From NCBI RefSeq assembly GCF_041321145.1, contig NZ_JBGGWA010000004.1, positions 186,001 to 250,000 of the forward strand: DNA of 64,000 nucleotides, given 5' to 3'. Below, piece by piece: positions 34,181 to 43,302 of this stretch. The position numbers were made by a program, and so were the translations under genes. Source of the DNA: Paraburkholderia sp041321145 (GTDB taxonomy: Bacteria; Pseudomonadota; Gammaproteobacteria; Burkholderiales; Burkholderiaceae). Under the pieces are notes generated by a model. That model saw only the letters and a program-made list of their open reading frames with translations, had not been told where the DNA came from and ran no database searches. The stretch's first letter is position 1, and every line of letters begins with the position of its first letter.

Positions 34181-34651
34181 ATGAATATGTCGACCAGCCA
34201 GCCCGGCACGGAAATCGGCTTCACGTGGCCCATCCGCGTGTACTACGAAGATACCGACGCCGGCGGCATCGTGTTTTACGCGAACTACCTGAAATTTTTC
34301 GAGCGGGCGCGCACCGAATGGCTGCGCGCGTGCGGCGTCGACCAGAACCGGCTCGCAACCGAAACAGGCGCAATCTTCATCGTGCGCAGCACTGCGGTCG
34401 ACTATCGGGCGCCGGCCCGGCTCGACGACGTCGTCAAGGTCGTGAGCCGGATCGAGCGTCTTGGCCGCGCATCGGTCGACTTCGCGCAGGAAGCGTGGCG
34501 TGACGGCACGCTGCTTGCTACCGGTTCCATCCGGGTCGGCTGTGTCGACCGCAGTGCGCTACGGCCGGCCGCGATTCCTCCGTCCGTTCTGGCTGCTTTG
34601 CGGCGTGGGCCAGACCTCAGCGAAGGCGGCATGTCAACGAACAACGACTGA
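34181..34651 (+). CDS. ybgC: Tol-Pal-associated acyl-CoA thioesterase
   Basis: About 156 residues, hot-dog fold. The catalytic motif YYEDTDAGGIVFYANYLKFFERARTEW, with the active Asp, is diagnostic of YbgC, a cytoplasmic thioesterase encoded with Tol-Pal. Several ATGs (34157, 34172, 34181, 34187) are possible and none has a clear ribosome binding site. It leads the tolQRAB-pal-cpoB block. Confidence 0.92.
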   Translation: MNMSTSQPGTEIGFTWPIRVYYEDTDAGGIVFYANYLKFFERARTEWLRACGVDQNRLATETGAIFIVRSTAVDYRAPARLDDVVKVVSRIERLGRASVDFAQEAWRDGTLLATGSIRVGCVDRSALRPAAIPPSVLAALRRGPDLSEGGMSTNND

Positions 34652-34805
34652 ACCCCGTTGTTACGGGGCCAGTGAACTCATATCGATCAAGCAACACAAA
34701 GCATGGTTCGGCTTGCAATCTCGCCGATGCTTCCGTTTTGCTCACGGCAAGCTTCGAGTGACCTTGCAGCCGGACGCCCGCCTCCGGGACGTTAAACGAA
34801 CCTTT

Positions 34806-35483
34806 ATGAACACTACACAAGATCTGTCGATCGTTTCTCTCGTACTCAATGCGAGCCTGCTGGCGCAGGCCGTCATGGCGCTGCTGCTGTTGTTGTCGCT
34901 GTTGTCGTGGACTTTCATCTTCCGCAAGTGGTTTGCGATCCGCCGGGCACGCGCGCAAACTGAACGTTTCGAACGCGATTTCTGGTCGGGCGGCGATTTG
35001 CAGGCGCTCTATCAGAGCGCCGCGAACAACCGCCACACGATCGGCGCACTGGAACGGATTTTCGAGTCCGGCATGCGCGAATTCCTGAAGGGCAAGGAAA
35101 AGCGCCTGAACGATTCAGGCGCGATTCTCGACGGCGCACGCCGCGCCATGCGCGCCGCGTTCCAGCGTGAAATGGACGTGCTCGAGGCAAATCTGGCGTT
35201 TCTCGCGTCGGTCGGCTCGGTCAGCCCGTATATCGGTCTGTTCGGCACGGTGTGGGGGATCATGAATGCGTTCCGCGGCCTCGCCAACGTGCAACAGGCT
35301 ACGCTCGCGAACGTCGCGCCGGGCATTGCCGAAGCGCTGACCGCCACCGCAATTGGCCTGTTCGCCGCGATTCCGGCCGTGGTCGCCTACAACCGTTACG
35401 CCCACGACATCGATCGTTTGGCGATCCGCTTCGAGACTTTCATCGAAGAGTTCTCGAACATTTTGCAGCGCCAGGCACAGTAA
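34806..35483 (+). CDS. tolQ: Tol-Pal system proton channel subunit TolQ
   Basis: 225 residues with three membrane helices (about 10-35, 128-150 and 165-190), a MotA/ExbB-type stator. PYIGLFGTVWGIMNAF and GIAEALTATAIGLFAAIPAVVAYN are the conserved pore segments. With TolR it uses the proton gradient to drive TolA and to keep the outer membrane attached during division. Confidence 0.97.
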   Translation: MNTTQDLSIVSLVLNASLLAQAVMALLLLLSLLSWTFIFRKWFAIRRARAQTERFERDFWSGGDLQALYQSAANNRHTIGALERIFESGMREFLKGKEKRLNDSGAILDGARRAMRAAFQREMDVLEANLAFLASVGSVSPYIGLFGTVWGIMNAFRGLANVQQATLANVAPGIAEALTATAIGLFAAIPAVVAYNRYAHDIDRLAIRFETFIEEFSNILQRQAQ

Positions 35484-35493
35484 GGAGTCCACG

Positions 35494-35937
35494 ATGGCAG
35501 GCTCTTCCTCCAGCATGCGCGGCTCCCGTCAGCGCCGCGCGATGGCCGACATCAACGTCGTGCCGTACATCGACGTGATGCTCGTGCTACTCGTGATCTT
35601 CATGGTGACCGCGCCGCTCGTCGCCCCGTCGATCGTCAATCTGCCGACCGTCGGGGGCGCCGCGCCGCAGCAGCAAACTCCGCCCGTGATGGTGAATATT
35701 CGCGCGGACGGCAATATGAGCGTCAAGTACAAGGACGACGCCGGTGCGCAGCAGCAGGAAGACATGACCAAGGCCGGTCTGCGCGGCTTCATCGCCGACC
35801 GTGCACAATCGCATCCGGACCAGCCTGTCGTGATCGCCGCTGACAAGACCGTGAAGTACGAAGTCGTAATGAACGTGATGTCCGAGTTGAAAGCTGAGGG
35901 CGTCAAGCGCGTTGGATTGCTCGTCAAATCACAATGA
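35494..35937 (+). CDS. tolR: Tol-Pal system subunit TolR
   Basis: 147 residues with one membrane helix containing the proton-path aspartate (NVVPYIDVMLVLLVIFMV), then a periplasmic ExbD-type domain. ATG 35494 has TAAGGAG upstream, 10 nt after tolQ. Its stop overlaps the tolA start by 4 bp. Confidence 0.97.
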   Translation: MAGSSSSMRGSRQRRAMADINVVPYIDVMLVLLVIFMVTAPLVAPSIVNLPTVGGAAPQQQTPPVMVNIRADGNMSVKYKDDAGAQQQEDMTKAGLRGFIADRAQSHPDQPVVIAADKTVKYEVVMNVMSELKAEGVKRVGLLVKSQ

Positions 35938-36983
35938 TCCGCAAGAATTCCGAATACCCGCTTCAGCCACCGCGTGAACGCGGCACCCGGCGAGCCTTTG
36001 TGTTCGCACTGGTGATGCACGCGCTGCTCGGGTTCTTCCTGTATCACGGCATTCAATGGCAGAACAGCACGCCGGCGGGCGCAGAAGCAGAACTGTGGAC
36101 CGAGGTGCCGGACTCGGCGATTCCGCGTCCGCCTCCCCCGCCGCCGCCCGTTCCGGTGGCCCCCGCTGCGCCGCTGCCGGACGAGCAGGCCGACATTGCG
36201 CTGCAGGAAAAGAAGCGCCAGCAACAGGCGGCGGCTCGTCAGGCGCAACTGGCGGAGCAGCAGCGTCAACAGAAACTGCAGGCCCAACAGGAAGCTGAGG
36301 CGAAGCGCCAACAGCAATTGGCTGCCGACCAGGCAGCGCAACTTGCCGCGCAAAAAGCCGCAGCTACCAAGCAGAAACAGTTGCAACAACAGCAACAGCA
36401 GCAGGCCGAGAAGCTGAAGCAACAGCAACTGGCCGAGCAGCAAAAGCAGCAGCAGTTGAAGGAACAGCAGCAGCAAGAGCAGCAAAAGCAAAAGCAAGAG
36501 CAGCAGAAGCAAGCCGAAGCTGAGGCGCAGAAGAAGGCCGATGCGCAGAAAGCGGCGAAGGCCAAGGCGCAAGCCGATGCTGCGGCGCAAGCAAAGAAGC
36601 TTGATACGGAACGTCGTGCGCGGCTTGCACAGATGCAAGGTTTGGCCGGCGCCGAAGGCTCGACCGGCAACGGACTTGCAAAGAGCGGCACGGGCAGCGG
36701 CTCAGGTGGCACTGCAACGTCGCCGGGTTACGCGGACAAGGTACGTCGTGTGGTACGCCCGAACATCTCGTGGGGTGGCGAAACGGAAGGTCTGGAAACC
36801 GTGATCTCCGTGCGCTGCTCGCCGACGGGCACGCTGCTGGACGCAACGATCTCGCGCAGCAGCGGTAACTCGGCATGGGATGATGCGGCGCTGCGGGCGG
36901 TCCAGCGTTCCAATCCGATGCCTCAGGACATCGACGGAAAAACGCCGACCAGCTTCAAGATTACGATGCGCCCGGCAGGTTGA
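35934..36983 (+). CDS. tolA: Cell envelope protein TolA
   Basis: 349 residues: one N-terminal membrane helix (FVFALVMHALLGFFLYHGI), a Pro-rich segment (RPPPPPPPVPVAP, about 64-80), a long Gln/Lys/Ala-rich helical stretch (about 85-225), and a C-terminal TonB-like domain. Gln-rich composition is heavier than in enteric TolA. It links the TolQR motor to Pal at the outer membrane. ATG 35934 overlaps tolR. Confidence 0.95.
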   Translation: MIRKNSEYPLQPPRERGTRRAFVFALVMHALLGFFLYHGIQWQNSTPAGAEAELWTEVPDSAIPRPPPPPPPVPVAPAAPLPDEQADIALQEKKRQQQAAARQAQLAEQQRQQKLQAQQEAEAKRQQQLAADQAAQLAAQKAAATKQKQLQQQQQQQAEKLKQQQLAEQQKQQQLKEQQQQEQQKQKQEQQKQAEAEAQKKADAQKAAKAKAQADAAAQAKKLDTERRARLAQMQGLAGAEGSTGNGLAKSGTGSGSGGTATSPGYADKVRRVVRPNISWGGETEGLETVISVRCSPTGTLLDATISRSSGNSAWDDAALRAVQRSNPMPQDIDGKTPTSFKITMRPAG

Positions 36984-37122
36984 TTGCAGCAGTTTGACAA
37001 TCAGTTGACAGCCGACTCAGTGCCCCGCCCAGCGTGGCGCGCCCGGGAACGAATTAGATGTTTGCGGGTCTGTCTGCTGTCGTGAAGTGTTAGAAAACCG
37101 TTTTTGGGGGAATCCATACAGC

Positions 37123-38415
37123 ATGAGTTTGATGACCAAGCTAGGCCTGCGGACACTTGTAGCGACGTGCCTGATCGCCGTCGGCAGCACCGCCAACGCA
37201 CAACTCAACGTCCTCGTGACAGGCGTCGGGTCCACCCAGTTTCCGATCGCAACGGCGAATTTCGCCAATGAAGCGAACTCGCCGCAGCAGGTCAGCACGA
37301 TCGTGCGTCAGGACCTGCAACGCAGCGGTAAATTCACGAATATCGACGCAGGCAGCACGCCGGTTGCCGAAACCGATTCCGTCGACCTCGGCAGCTGGAA
37401 GGCCAAGGGCGCGAATGCGTTCGTCTCGGGCAGCGTGAACCGCTTGCCGAACGGCCAGTACGAAGTCCGCTTCAAGCTGTACGACACGGTCAAACAGGAA
37501 AGTCTCGGCGGCCTCGTGCTTGTGAGTCCGGCAAGCGGGCTGCGCATGAGCGCGCATAAGGTCGCGGACTACATCTACGCGAAGTTGATGGGCGGCCGCG
37601 GCGTGTTCGCCACGCGTCTGTCTTACGTCATCAAGACGGGCGGCCGTTATCAGTTGCAGATTTCCGATTCGGACGGCCAGGACGCGCACATCGCACTGTC
37701 GAGCCCGGAGCCGATCATCTCGCCGGCATGGTCGCCAGATGGCACCAAGGTCGCTTACGTTTCGTTTGAAAAGAAGAAGCCGATCGTCTATATCCACGAT
37801 CTGCCCACCGGCCGTCGTGTGATCGTATCGGACCAGAAAGGCAACAACAGTGCGCCGGCGTGGTCGCCTGATGGACGCACGCTGGCCGTCGCGCTTTCGC
37901 GCACCGGCAACACGCAGATTTTTGCCGTCAATGCGGACGGCAGCGGCCTGCGGCGCTTGACGCAAGGCAGCTCGATCGACACTGAGCCGTGCTTCTCTCC
38001 TGACGGCCAGTCGATCTATTTCACCAGCGACCGTGGCGGCCAACCGCAGATCTACAAGATGTCGGCTCAAGGCGAAAACGCCGGCGCCGCACAACGCGTC
38101 ACGTTCACGGGCAACTACAACACCAGCCCGCGTGTGAGTCCGGACGGCAAGCAGCTCGCCTATATCTCGCGCGTGGGCGGCGCGTTCAAGCTCTATATCC
38201 AGGACCTGCAAGGCAATACGGCGACGGGACTGACGGACACCACACATGACGAATCGCCGAGCTTCGCGGCGAACGGTCAGTACATTCTTTACGCCACACA
38301 GGTGAACGGCCGTGGCGTGTTGGCCGCAGTGTCGACCGACGGTCGCACTCGGCAGGTCCTGTCCGTTCAGGGCGGCAGCGTTCGCGAGCCGTCCTGGGGC
38401 CCGTTTATGCAATAA
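37123..38415 (+). CDS. tolB: Tol-Pal system periplasmic protein TolB
   Basis: 430 residues: a signal peptide (MSLMTKLGLRTLVATCLIAV, cut near TANA-Q), an N-terminal alpha/beta domain, then a six-bladed beta-propeller with repeated WSPDG and SPDG motifs. TolB binds Pal. ATG 37123 was chosen because it starts a clean signal peptide; earlier codons (from 37087) do not fit. Confidence 0.96.
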   Translation: MSLMTKLGLRTLVATCLIAVGSTANAQLNVLVTGVGSTQFPIATANFANEANSPQQVSTIVRQDLQRSGKFTNIDAGSTPVAETDSVDLGSWKAKGANAFVSGSVNRLPNGQYEVRFKLYDTVKQESLGGLVLVSPASGLRMSAHKVADYIYAKLMGGRGVFATRLSYVIKTGGRYQLQISDSDGQDAHIALSSPEPIISPAWSPDGTKVAYVSFEKKKPIVYIHDLPTGRRVIVSDQKGNNSAPAWSPDGRTLAVALSRTGNTQIFAVNADGSGLRRLTQGSSIDTEPCFSPDGQSIYFTSDRGGQPQIYKMSAQGENAGAAQRVTFTGNYNTSPRVSPDGKQLAYISRVGGAFKLYIQDLQGNTATGLTDTTHDESPSFAANGQYILYATQVNGRGVLAAVSTDGRTRQVLSVQGGSVREPSWGPFMQ

Positions 38416-38447
38416 CGTTGATGCAATAACACAAGGAGAGTAACAAA

Positions 38448-38957
38448 ATGATGTCTAAACTTCGTTTCGCATTTGCCGTATTGATGGTCGGTGCGCTGGC
38501 CGCATGTCACTCGGGCGTCAAGCTCGACGAAAACGCTAACAAGGGTGGTGCCGTCTCGACGCAACCGAATCCGACCGATGTCGCACAGGTCAACGTCGAT
38601 CCGCTGAACGATCCGAATAGCCCGCTCGCCAAGCGCAGCATCTACTTCGACTTCGACAGCTACTCGGTCAAGGACGACTACCAATCGCTGCTGCAACAAC
38701 ACGCGCAATACATGAAGAGCCACCCGCAACGCCACGTCCTGATCCAGGGCAACACCGACGAACGTGGCACGAGCGAGTACAACCTGGCGCTCGGCCAGAA
38801 GCGTGCTGAAGCTGTGCGTCGTTCGCTGTCGCTGATGGGCGTGACGGACTCGCAAATGGAAGCCGTGAGCCTCGGCAAGGAAAAGCCGCAAGCTACCGGT
38901 CATGACGAATCGTCGTGGGCACAAAACCGCCGCGCCGACCTCGTGTACCAACAGTAA
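38448..38957 (+). CDS. pal: Peptidoglycan-associated lipoprotein Pal
   Basis: 169 residues. The lipobox LAAC (Cys20) directs lipidation, and the OmpA-like domain binds peptidoglycan (YFDFDSYSVKDDY; NTDERGTSEYNLALGQKRA). ATG 38448 has AAGGAG upstream. It anchors the outer membrane to the wall and is the partner of TolA/TolB. Confidence 0.97.
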   Translation: MMSKLRFAFAVLMVGALAACHSGVKLDENANKGGAVSTQPNPTDVAQVNVDPLNDPNSPLAKRSIYFDFDSYSVKDDYQSLLQQHAQYMKSHPQRHVLIQGNTDERGTSEYNLALGQKRAEAVRRSLSLMGVTDSQMEAVSLGKEKPQATGHDESSWAQNRRADLVYQQ

Positions 38958-38967
38958 GTAACGGGTG

Positions 38968-39726
38968 ATGAGCCGAATGACGCATCGTTTCTCCTGGCTG
39001 CGGTTTGCCGCAGCGACCTGCGTCGCGGTCACGGCCTTCGCGGCTGTGCCCGCGCATGCAGGGATCTTCGACGACGATCAGGCCCGTCAGGCCATTCTCG
39101 ATCTGCGTTCGAAGACCGATAGCCTGTCGAGTCAGTTGTCGGCCGCCCAGCGCACGATCCTCGATCAGTCCAACCGTCTCGACCAATTGAATCAGCAGGT
39201 CGCGACGCTGCGTGGGCAGAACGAAGATATGGGCAACCAACTCACCACGCTGCAAAAGCAGCAGAAGGACTACTACACCGACCTGGACACGCGGCTGAAG
39301 AAATTCGAGCCGCAGCAGCAGACGGTGGACGGCGTCCAGGGCGAGGTGCAGCCGGGTGAAACCGATTCGTTCAATGCGGCTTCGCAGCTGTTCCGCAACG
39401 GCGACTTCAAGAATGCAGCGGCGGCGTTCCGCAGCTTCATCTCCAAGTATCCGAACAGCCCTTACCAGCCGACCGCGCAGTATTGGCTCGGCAACGCGCT
39501 GTATGCGCTGCGCGACTACAAGGGCTCGACGGCGACCTGGCAAGGTGTGGTGAAGAACTACCCGCAGCATGCGCGAGCGCCGGAAGCGCTGCTCGCGATT
39601 GCGAACAATCAGCTCGAGCAGGGTCAGAAGGCTGCGGCCAAAAAGACGCTGGAGCAGATCGTCGCGCAATACAGCGGCTCGGACGTCGCGCAGTCGGCTC
39701 AGAGCAAGCTGTCGCAGATCAAGTAG
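38968..39726 (+). CDS. cpoB: Cell division coordinator CpoB (YbgF)
   Basis: About 252 residues: a signal peptide ending AVPAHA, an N-terminal coiled coil (about 40-110), and C-terminal TPR repeats (SFNAASQLFRNGDFKNAAAAF...). CpoB couples Tol action to PBP1B and septal wall synthesis. The start is ATG 38968 or 38977. It closes the Tol-Pal block, which ends with a strong terminator. Confidence 0.94.
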   Translation: MSRMTHRFSWLRFAAATCVAVTAFAAVPAHAGIFDDDQARQAILDLRSKTDSLSSQLSAAQRTILDQSNRLDQLNQQVATLRGQNEDMGNQLTTLQKQQKDYYTDLDTRLKKFEPQQQTVDGVQGEVQPGETDSFNAASQLFRNGDFKNAAAAFRSFISKYPNSPYQPTAQYWLGNALYALRDYKGSTATWQGVVKNYPQHARAPEALLAIANNQLEQGQKAAAKKTLEQIVAQYSGSDVAQSAQSKLSQIK

Positions 39727-39793
39727 TCGAACAGGGTTGAGCAGTGCGGAACGCGCAGTGTCCGAAGTCATAGTCACGCGCGCCTCTCGCTGG

Positions 39794-39823
39794 AAAGCCC
39801 GGGGTAGCGATGCCCCGGGCTTT
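39794..39823 (+). terminator. Terminator of the tol-pal-cpoB operon
   Basis: Perfect 11-bp stem AAAGCCCGGGG / CCCCGGGCTTT, 8-nt loop, then T residues; about 70 nt after the cpoB stop. Confidence 0.92.
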
Positions 39824-39908
39824 TCATTATCTGGCGCGTCGATCGGGCGATTAGTCACCATGGGTTGACAGTCCGTAGAAGCTATCGCTATAATTTCGCT
39901 TCTCTTTT

Positions 39909-39984
39909 GGGTCGTTAGCTCAGCTGGTAGAGCAGCGGACTTTTAATCCGTTGGTCACAGGTTCGAATCCCGTACGGCCTACCA
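39909..39984 (+). tRNA. tRNA-Lys (anticodon TTT)
   Basis: A 76-nt tRNA with CCA encoded. The acceptor arms GGGTCGT and ACGGCCT pair with wobbles, the D-loop is TAGCTCAGCTGGTAGAGC, the anticodon loop is CTTTTAA (anticodon TTT at 39942-39944), and the T-arm contains GGTTCGAATCC. A terminator follows 8 nt later. Confidence 0.98.
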
Positions 39985-39992
39985 AAAGATTC

Positions 39993-40018
39993 AAGGGCTT
40001 AGCTTCGGCTAGGCCCTT
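39993..40018 (+). terminator. Terminator of tRNA-Lys
   Basis: AAGGGCTTAGC and GCTAGGCCCTT pair (11 bp, one G-U) around a TTCG tetraloop, followed by TTT. Confidence 0.88.
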
Positions 40019-40021
40019 TTT

Positions 40022-40751
40022 CTTGCTCCGCAATATCCCACGTGCTCCACAAAATCCTCGGAGCAAAGCGCCGCCTGAGCGTCTCTCTCCTATATCGAAA
40101 CAGTAAATTTTCCGAGATCTGTCGCTTCGAAGGTCTTCTCCCAATTCAGCTCTTGAGCGATGCCCCAGTTGTCTGCCTTCGACCACGGGTTCGGGTTGTC
40201 TTGAGTTAATCAAATGTCCAAGAGCGCTGAACGACAGCCCCAGCGCCGCCTTTGCAACCGCTCGACATTCAGATCACCGATCCCGCTGGCCCATGCAAGA
40301 AAAGTCGGCGCCGCCCGGCGCAGGGTCACTGTTCTCCACGCGTGTTTGCCGGCTGCTCTCGGGGGGCTGTCGCAGCGGGCCTATCCGCGACGCTCTGCAA
40401 ATCGGAATATCTGTTCGGCAAACTACCGATCCATTCAACGTACCGACCCGCGCTCGGCGGCTTCGTTGTCGGCGTGGGCGGCTTTATCGATAGCCGCAGC
40501 AAGAACGGCCTTGCTACAGTCCCTCACACTCGAAACAGAACATTCCCGCAACGTCCACCACCTTTGCGCACAAAACGACCAAGGTTTTCCTACACCATCC
40601 CTCATCAGCATTGAAGATATACAACGGAGTCCGAACTTCGACATTTATTGAGACATAAAGACGTGCAATCATCGCCGCCGGTTCAGCGAACACGCTGCGA
40701 AAGCAGACGCTTTGGCAATACCGCAGCCCCCTGCGCTTTCATTCCGTCAAC
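40022..40751. other. Gene-poor stretch behind tRNA-Lys
   Basis: About 730 bp with several short competing frames on both strands and no clear gene. One C-terminal gene fragment (40090-40209) is listed separately. Another minus-strand frame (40644-40435) contains CSKAVLAAAIDKAAHADNEAAERG and may also be decayed. The position behind a tRNA 3' end suggests past insertion and loss of a mobile element, but no repeat of the tRNA end or integrase was found here. Confidence 0.45.
40090..40209 (-). pseudogene. C-terminal fragment of an unknown protein
   Basis: An open minus-strand frame bounded by stops reads TQDNPNPWSKADNWGIAQEL, then NWEKTFEATDLGKFTVSI and a stop. The coherent, protein-like composition suggests the tail of a lost gene, with its upstream part missing. 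I do not recognise the family. Confidence 0.35.
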
Positions 40752-41126
40752 ATGACCAATTTTCTGTTCGACCTCGTCTCGAACCTTGCCTTGCTGGCTA
40801 TCGTGCTGAGCGCAAGCTATCTATGCAACCGGTTCATACCCGGCGCCGCGCTCAACGGCGCGCATATTTTCGTCGCGCTGGCGTTGGCCGCGTTACTGCT
40901 CGACGCCGCGCTAACCTTTCTGGTATTCGCCGATGCACAGACCCGCTACGGCCAGTTCAGCGCGCCGGCCGCGTTCTTCGAACGCGCGGGCGCGTATGGC
41001 CTCGCGGCCATCGCCGCTTTGGCGTGGCAGTACGTAGCGCATCGCACGCGTTCCAGCAAAGCCAGGACCGGCGACACACTGGTCATCCGCACCTCCCCGT
41101 ATTCGGAATCGCATCTGCCTATGTAG
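40752..41126 (+). CDS. Small inner-membrane protein of unknown function
   Basis: 124 residues with three hydrophobic segments (about 6-30, 36-60 and 75-93) and a polar C-terminus (RTRSSKARTGD...). No family recognised and no strong ribosome binding site seen. Backbone-like codon use supports it. Confidence 0.55.
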   Translation: MTNFLFDLVSNLALLAIVLSASYLCNRFIPGAALNGAHIFVALALAALLLDAALTFLVFADAQTRYGQFSAPAAFFERAGAYGLAAIAALAWQYVAHRTRSSKARTGDTLVIRTSPYSESHLPM

Positions 41127-41447
41127 GCTGACGCGGCTCCAATACGAACGCTCTTTCGGCGACAGAGCCGCGACATTAGAGCACGCCAATCGCGTCGCCG
41201 AACCGGCCCTCCACGCCACGGACGCAGCGGGCTCAATCCCTTCGAGCGCGGCCGTCACGCCGCCTGCTTTCTCTCGCCAGGCAATCCGCATAGGCGGCAG
41301 GAACGGACCTTGCGCACGCGGGCGCCGTCACCTATAACTTCCCCGAAGATCGCAAGTTACCGTTTGCGTCCATCACCAGGCACTCGCCGCTGTAGTGCGC
41401 TACCGCTGTTCGATCAGTAGAAGGCAACTTAATCAACGAGGAACATC
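41127..41447. other. Intergenic region upstream of mscS, possible gene remnant
   Basis: About 320 bp without a full gene. A short plus-strand frame ending at 41395 reads AHAGAVTYNFPEDRKLPFAS, then ITRHSPL, and could be the tail of a lost gene. The end of the region supplies the mscS ribosome binding site (GAGGAAC). Confidence 0.4.
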
Positions 41448-42260
41448 TTGGATCTCGAAACCGTACGCGTGTTCATCATGACCCGAGGCATCGACCTCGG
41501 CACCAAGGTACTCGGCGCGATCGTGCTGTGGGTCGTCGGCCGCTGGGTCATTGGCATGATCACCGGCTTGCTTCGCAAACTGTTGTCGAAAAATGGCCAC
41601 GTCGATCCAACACTCGCTCATTACCTCGGTTCGATTCTCGGCGCACTGCTGAACCTGCTGCTGATCCTCGCAATCCTGCAGGTGTTCGGTGTTCAGACTA
41701 CCTCGTTTGCCGCGTTACTCGCCGGCCTCGGCCTTGCGATCGGCACTGCGTGGGGCGGCTTGCTCGCCCACTTCGCCGCAGGTATCTTCATGCAGGTGCT
41801 CCGGCCATTCAAGGTGGGCGATTTTGTCACGGCGGGCGGCGTTACCGGCACGGTTTCCGAGTTGGGTCTGTTCGGCACGACCATCGTGACGCCGGACAAC
41901 GTGACGACCATCGTCGGCAACAACAAGATCTTCTCCGACACGATTTCCAACTACAGTGTTTTGCCGGTGCGGCGCGTCGAGTTGACCGCCAAGATCGCCA
42001 ACGGCGTCGATCCGACGGATGCGATGAATCGGTTGAAAGCGGCCGTCACGAAGATTCCGAATGTTGCCGAGAACCCCGCGCCGGATATCGAAGTGCTGAG
42101 CTTCACGCCGGAAGGACCGTTGTTGTGTGTGCGGCCCTATACGAACACTCAGTACTACTGGCAGGTCTACTTCGACACCAATCGCGCGATCATTCAGACC
42201 TTCAAGGAAGCCGGCTATCCGACACCGGAAACGCCGCTTGCGCCGCGTGCGGTCATTTGA
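41448..42260 (+). CDS. mscS: Small-conductance mechanosensitive channel (MscS family)
   Basis: 270 residues: three N-terminal membrane helices, the pore helix ALLAGLGLAIGTAWGGLLAH-like segment (about 86-106), and the beta-domain FKVGDFVTAGGVTGTVSELGL. It opens under membrane tension to release solutes during osmotic downshock. The start is TTG 41448, with GAGGAAC upstream. Length is close to E. coli MscS. Confidence 0.93.
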   Translation: MDLETVRVFIMTRGIDLGTKVLGAIVLWVVGRWVIGMITGLLRKLLSKNGHVDPTLAHYLGSILGALLNLLLILAILQVFGVQTTSFAALLAGLGLAIGTAWGGLLAHFAAGIFMQVLRPFKVGDFVTAGGVTGTVSELGLFGTTIVTPDNVTTIVGNNKIFSDTISNYSVLPVRRVELTAKIANGVDPTDAMNRLKAAVTKIPNVAENPAPDIEVLSFTPEGPLLCVRPYTNTQYYWQVYFDTNRAIIQTFKEAGYPTPETPLAPRAVI

Positions 42261-42325
42261 GCGCGACCGAGGCTGAGGCTGAGATCGAGGCTCGTTGAGG
42301 CGAAAAATTTTCGTTCGCCGCTTGC

Positions 42326-42391
42326 GCGGTCCGCTCATTGGAATGAGGACCGCACAATGAAAACGGCGTCGCTAGCTTCGCGACGCCGTTT
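42326..42391. terminator. Double hairpin terminator between mscS and the DedA gene
   Basis: Two hairpins in series: GCGGTCC...GGACCGC (42326-42353, stem extended by CTCATT/AATGAG), then a perfect 12-bp stem AAACGGCGTCGC / GCGACGCCGTTT (42361-42391). The genes converge, so the second can serve both strands. Confidence 0.85.
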
Positions 42392-42419
42392 GCTCGTCTG
42401 CTACAAGCAATGTGAAGCG

Positions 42420-43094
42420 TCAGCGACTACCCGCCTTGGATGCCTTTTTTTTGCGCGTCATCTTCCACAGCGCGCCGAGCAGAACCGGCACCACGGCCGC
42501 GCCGATACCCACCAGCACGATCACATTCAGGTATTGACGGATGAACGGAATATTGCCGAAGAAGTAGCCGAGCAACACCAGCAACAACACCCACGACAGC
42601 GCACCGACGACATTGAAAAGCTGGAACCGGCTAACCGTCATCTCCGATGCGCCCGCAACGAAAGGCGCGAAGGTTCGCACCACCGGAATGAAACGCGCCA
42701 GCACAATAGTCTTGCCACCATGCTTTTCATAGAAGTTATGGGTCTTCTGCAGCGCGGCGCGATCGAGGAAGCGTTCAAGGAAAGGGATGCGCGAATTGAA
42801 CACCCGCGGTCCGATGGCCCGCCCGATCATGTAGTTGACGGTATTTCCGCCGACCGCCGCGACGAGCAGCAGCACGATCAGCAGACCGATATTCATTTCG
42901 CCAGATGCGCAGAAAGCGCCGCCGATAAACAGCAACGAATCGCCAGGCAGAAACGGCAGGACGACCAGCCCGGTTTCGCAGAACACGATCAAAAACAGCA
43001 CCGCGTAGACCCAGGCGCCGTACACGTGAATAAAGTCTCCCAGAAACTTGTCGATGTGCAGGACAAGGTTGGCGAAATGTAGCAGCGTGTCCAA
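42420..43094 (-). CDS. DedA/SNARE-associated family membrane protein
   Basis: 224 residues with several membrane helices and the DedA motif FARFIPVVRTFAPFVAGASEM. DedA proteins are needed for membrane homeostasis and have been linked to lipid-carrier recycling. Start is TTG 43094 with AAAGGAC upstream; longer in-frame extension (to 43334) is Arg-rich and overlaps the mutL promoter region. Confidence 0.9.
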   Translation of the reverse strand: MDTLLHFANLVLHIDKFLGDFIHVYGAWVYAVLFLIVFCETGLVVLPFLPGDSLLFIGGAFCASGEMNIGLLIVLLLVAAVGGNTVNYMIGRAIGPRVFNSRIPFLERFLDRAALQKTHNFYEKHGGKTIVLARFIPVVRTFAPFVAGASEMTVSRFQLFNVVGALSWVLLLVLLGYFFGNIPFIRQYLNVIVLVGIGAAVVPVLLGALWKMTRKKKASKAGSR

Positions 43095-43302
43095 AAGGCG
43101 TCCTTTATTAAGCGAATGTGAGCGTAGCGGGATCGGTGGCGCGAACAGGCCTGCGAGCGACGAGCAGCGAGGGCACGCTCGCCGCCCGAAATTGACCGCG
43201 TCATGATACCGAAAGTGCCCGGCCGCGATTAAAAATCTGCGGCGCGCTTCCCGCCATGGGCTCGCATCCGGCCTGCTCGCGTCGAATCGATATAATTTCG
43301 CC

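Noticed and set aside
39920..40213. Minus-strand frame containing GRTGFEPVTNGLKVRCS
   Set aside because: This phrase is the antisense translation of the tRNA-Lys gene, a well-known source of false proteins.
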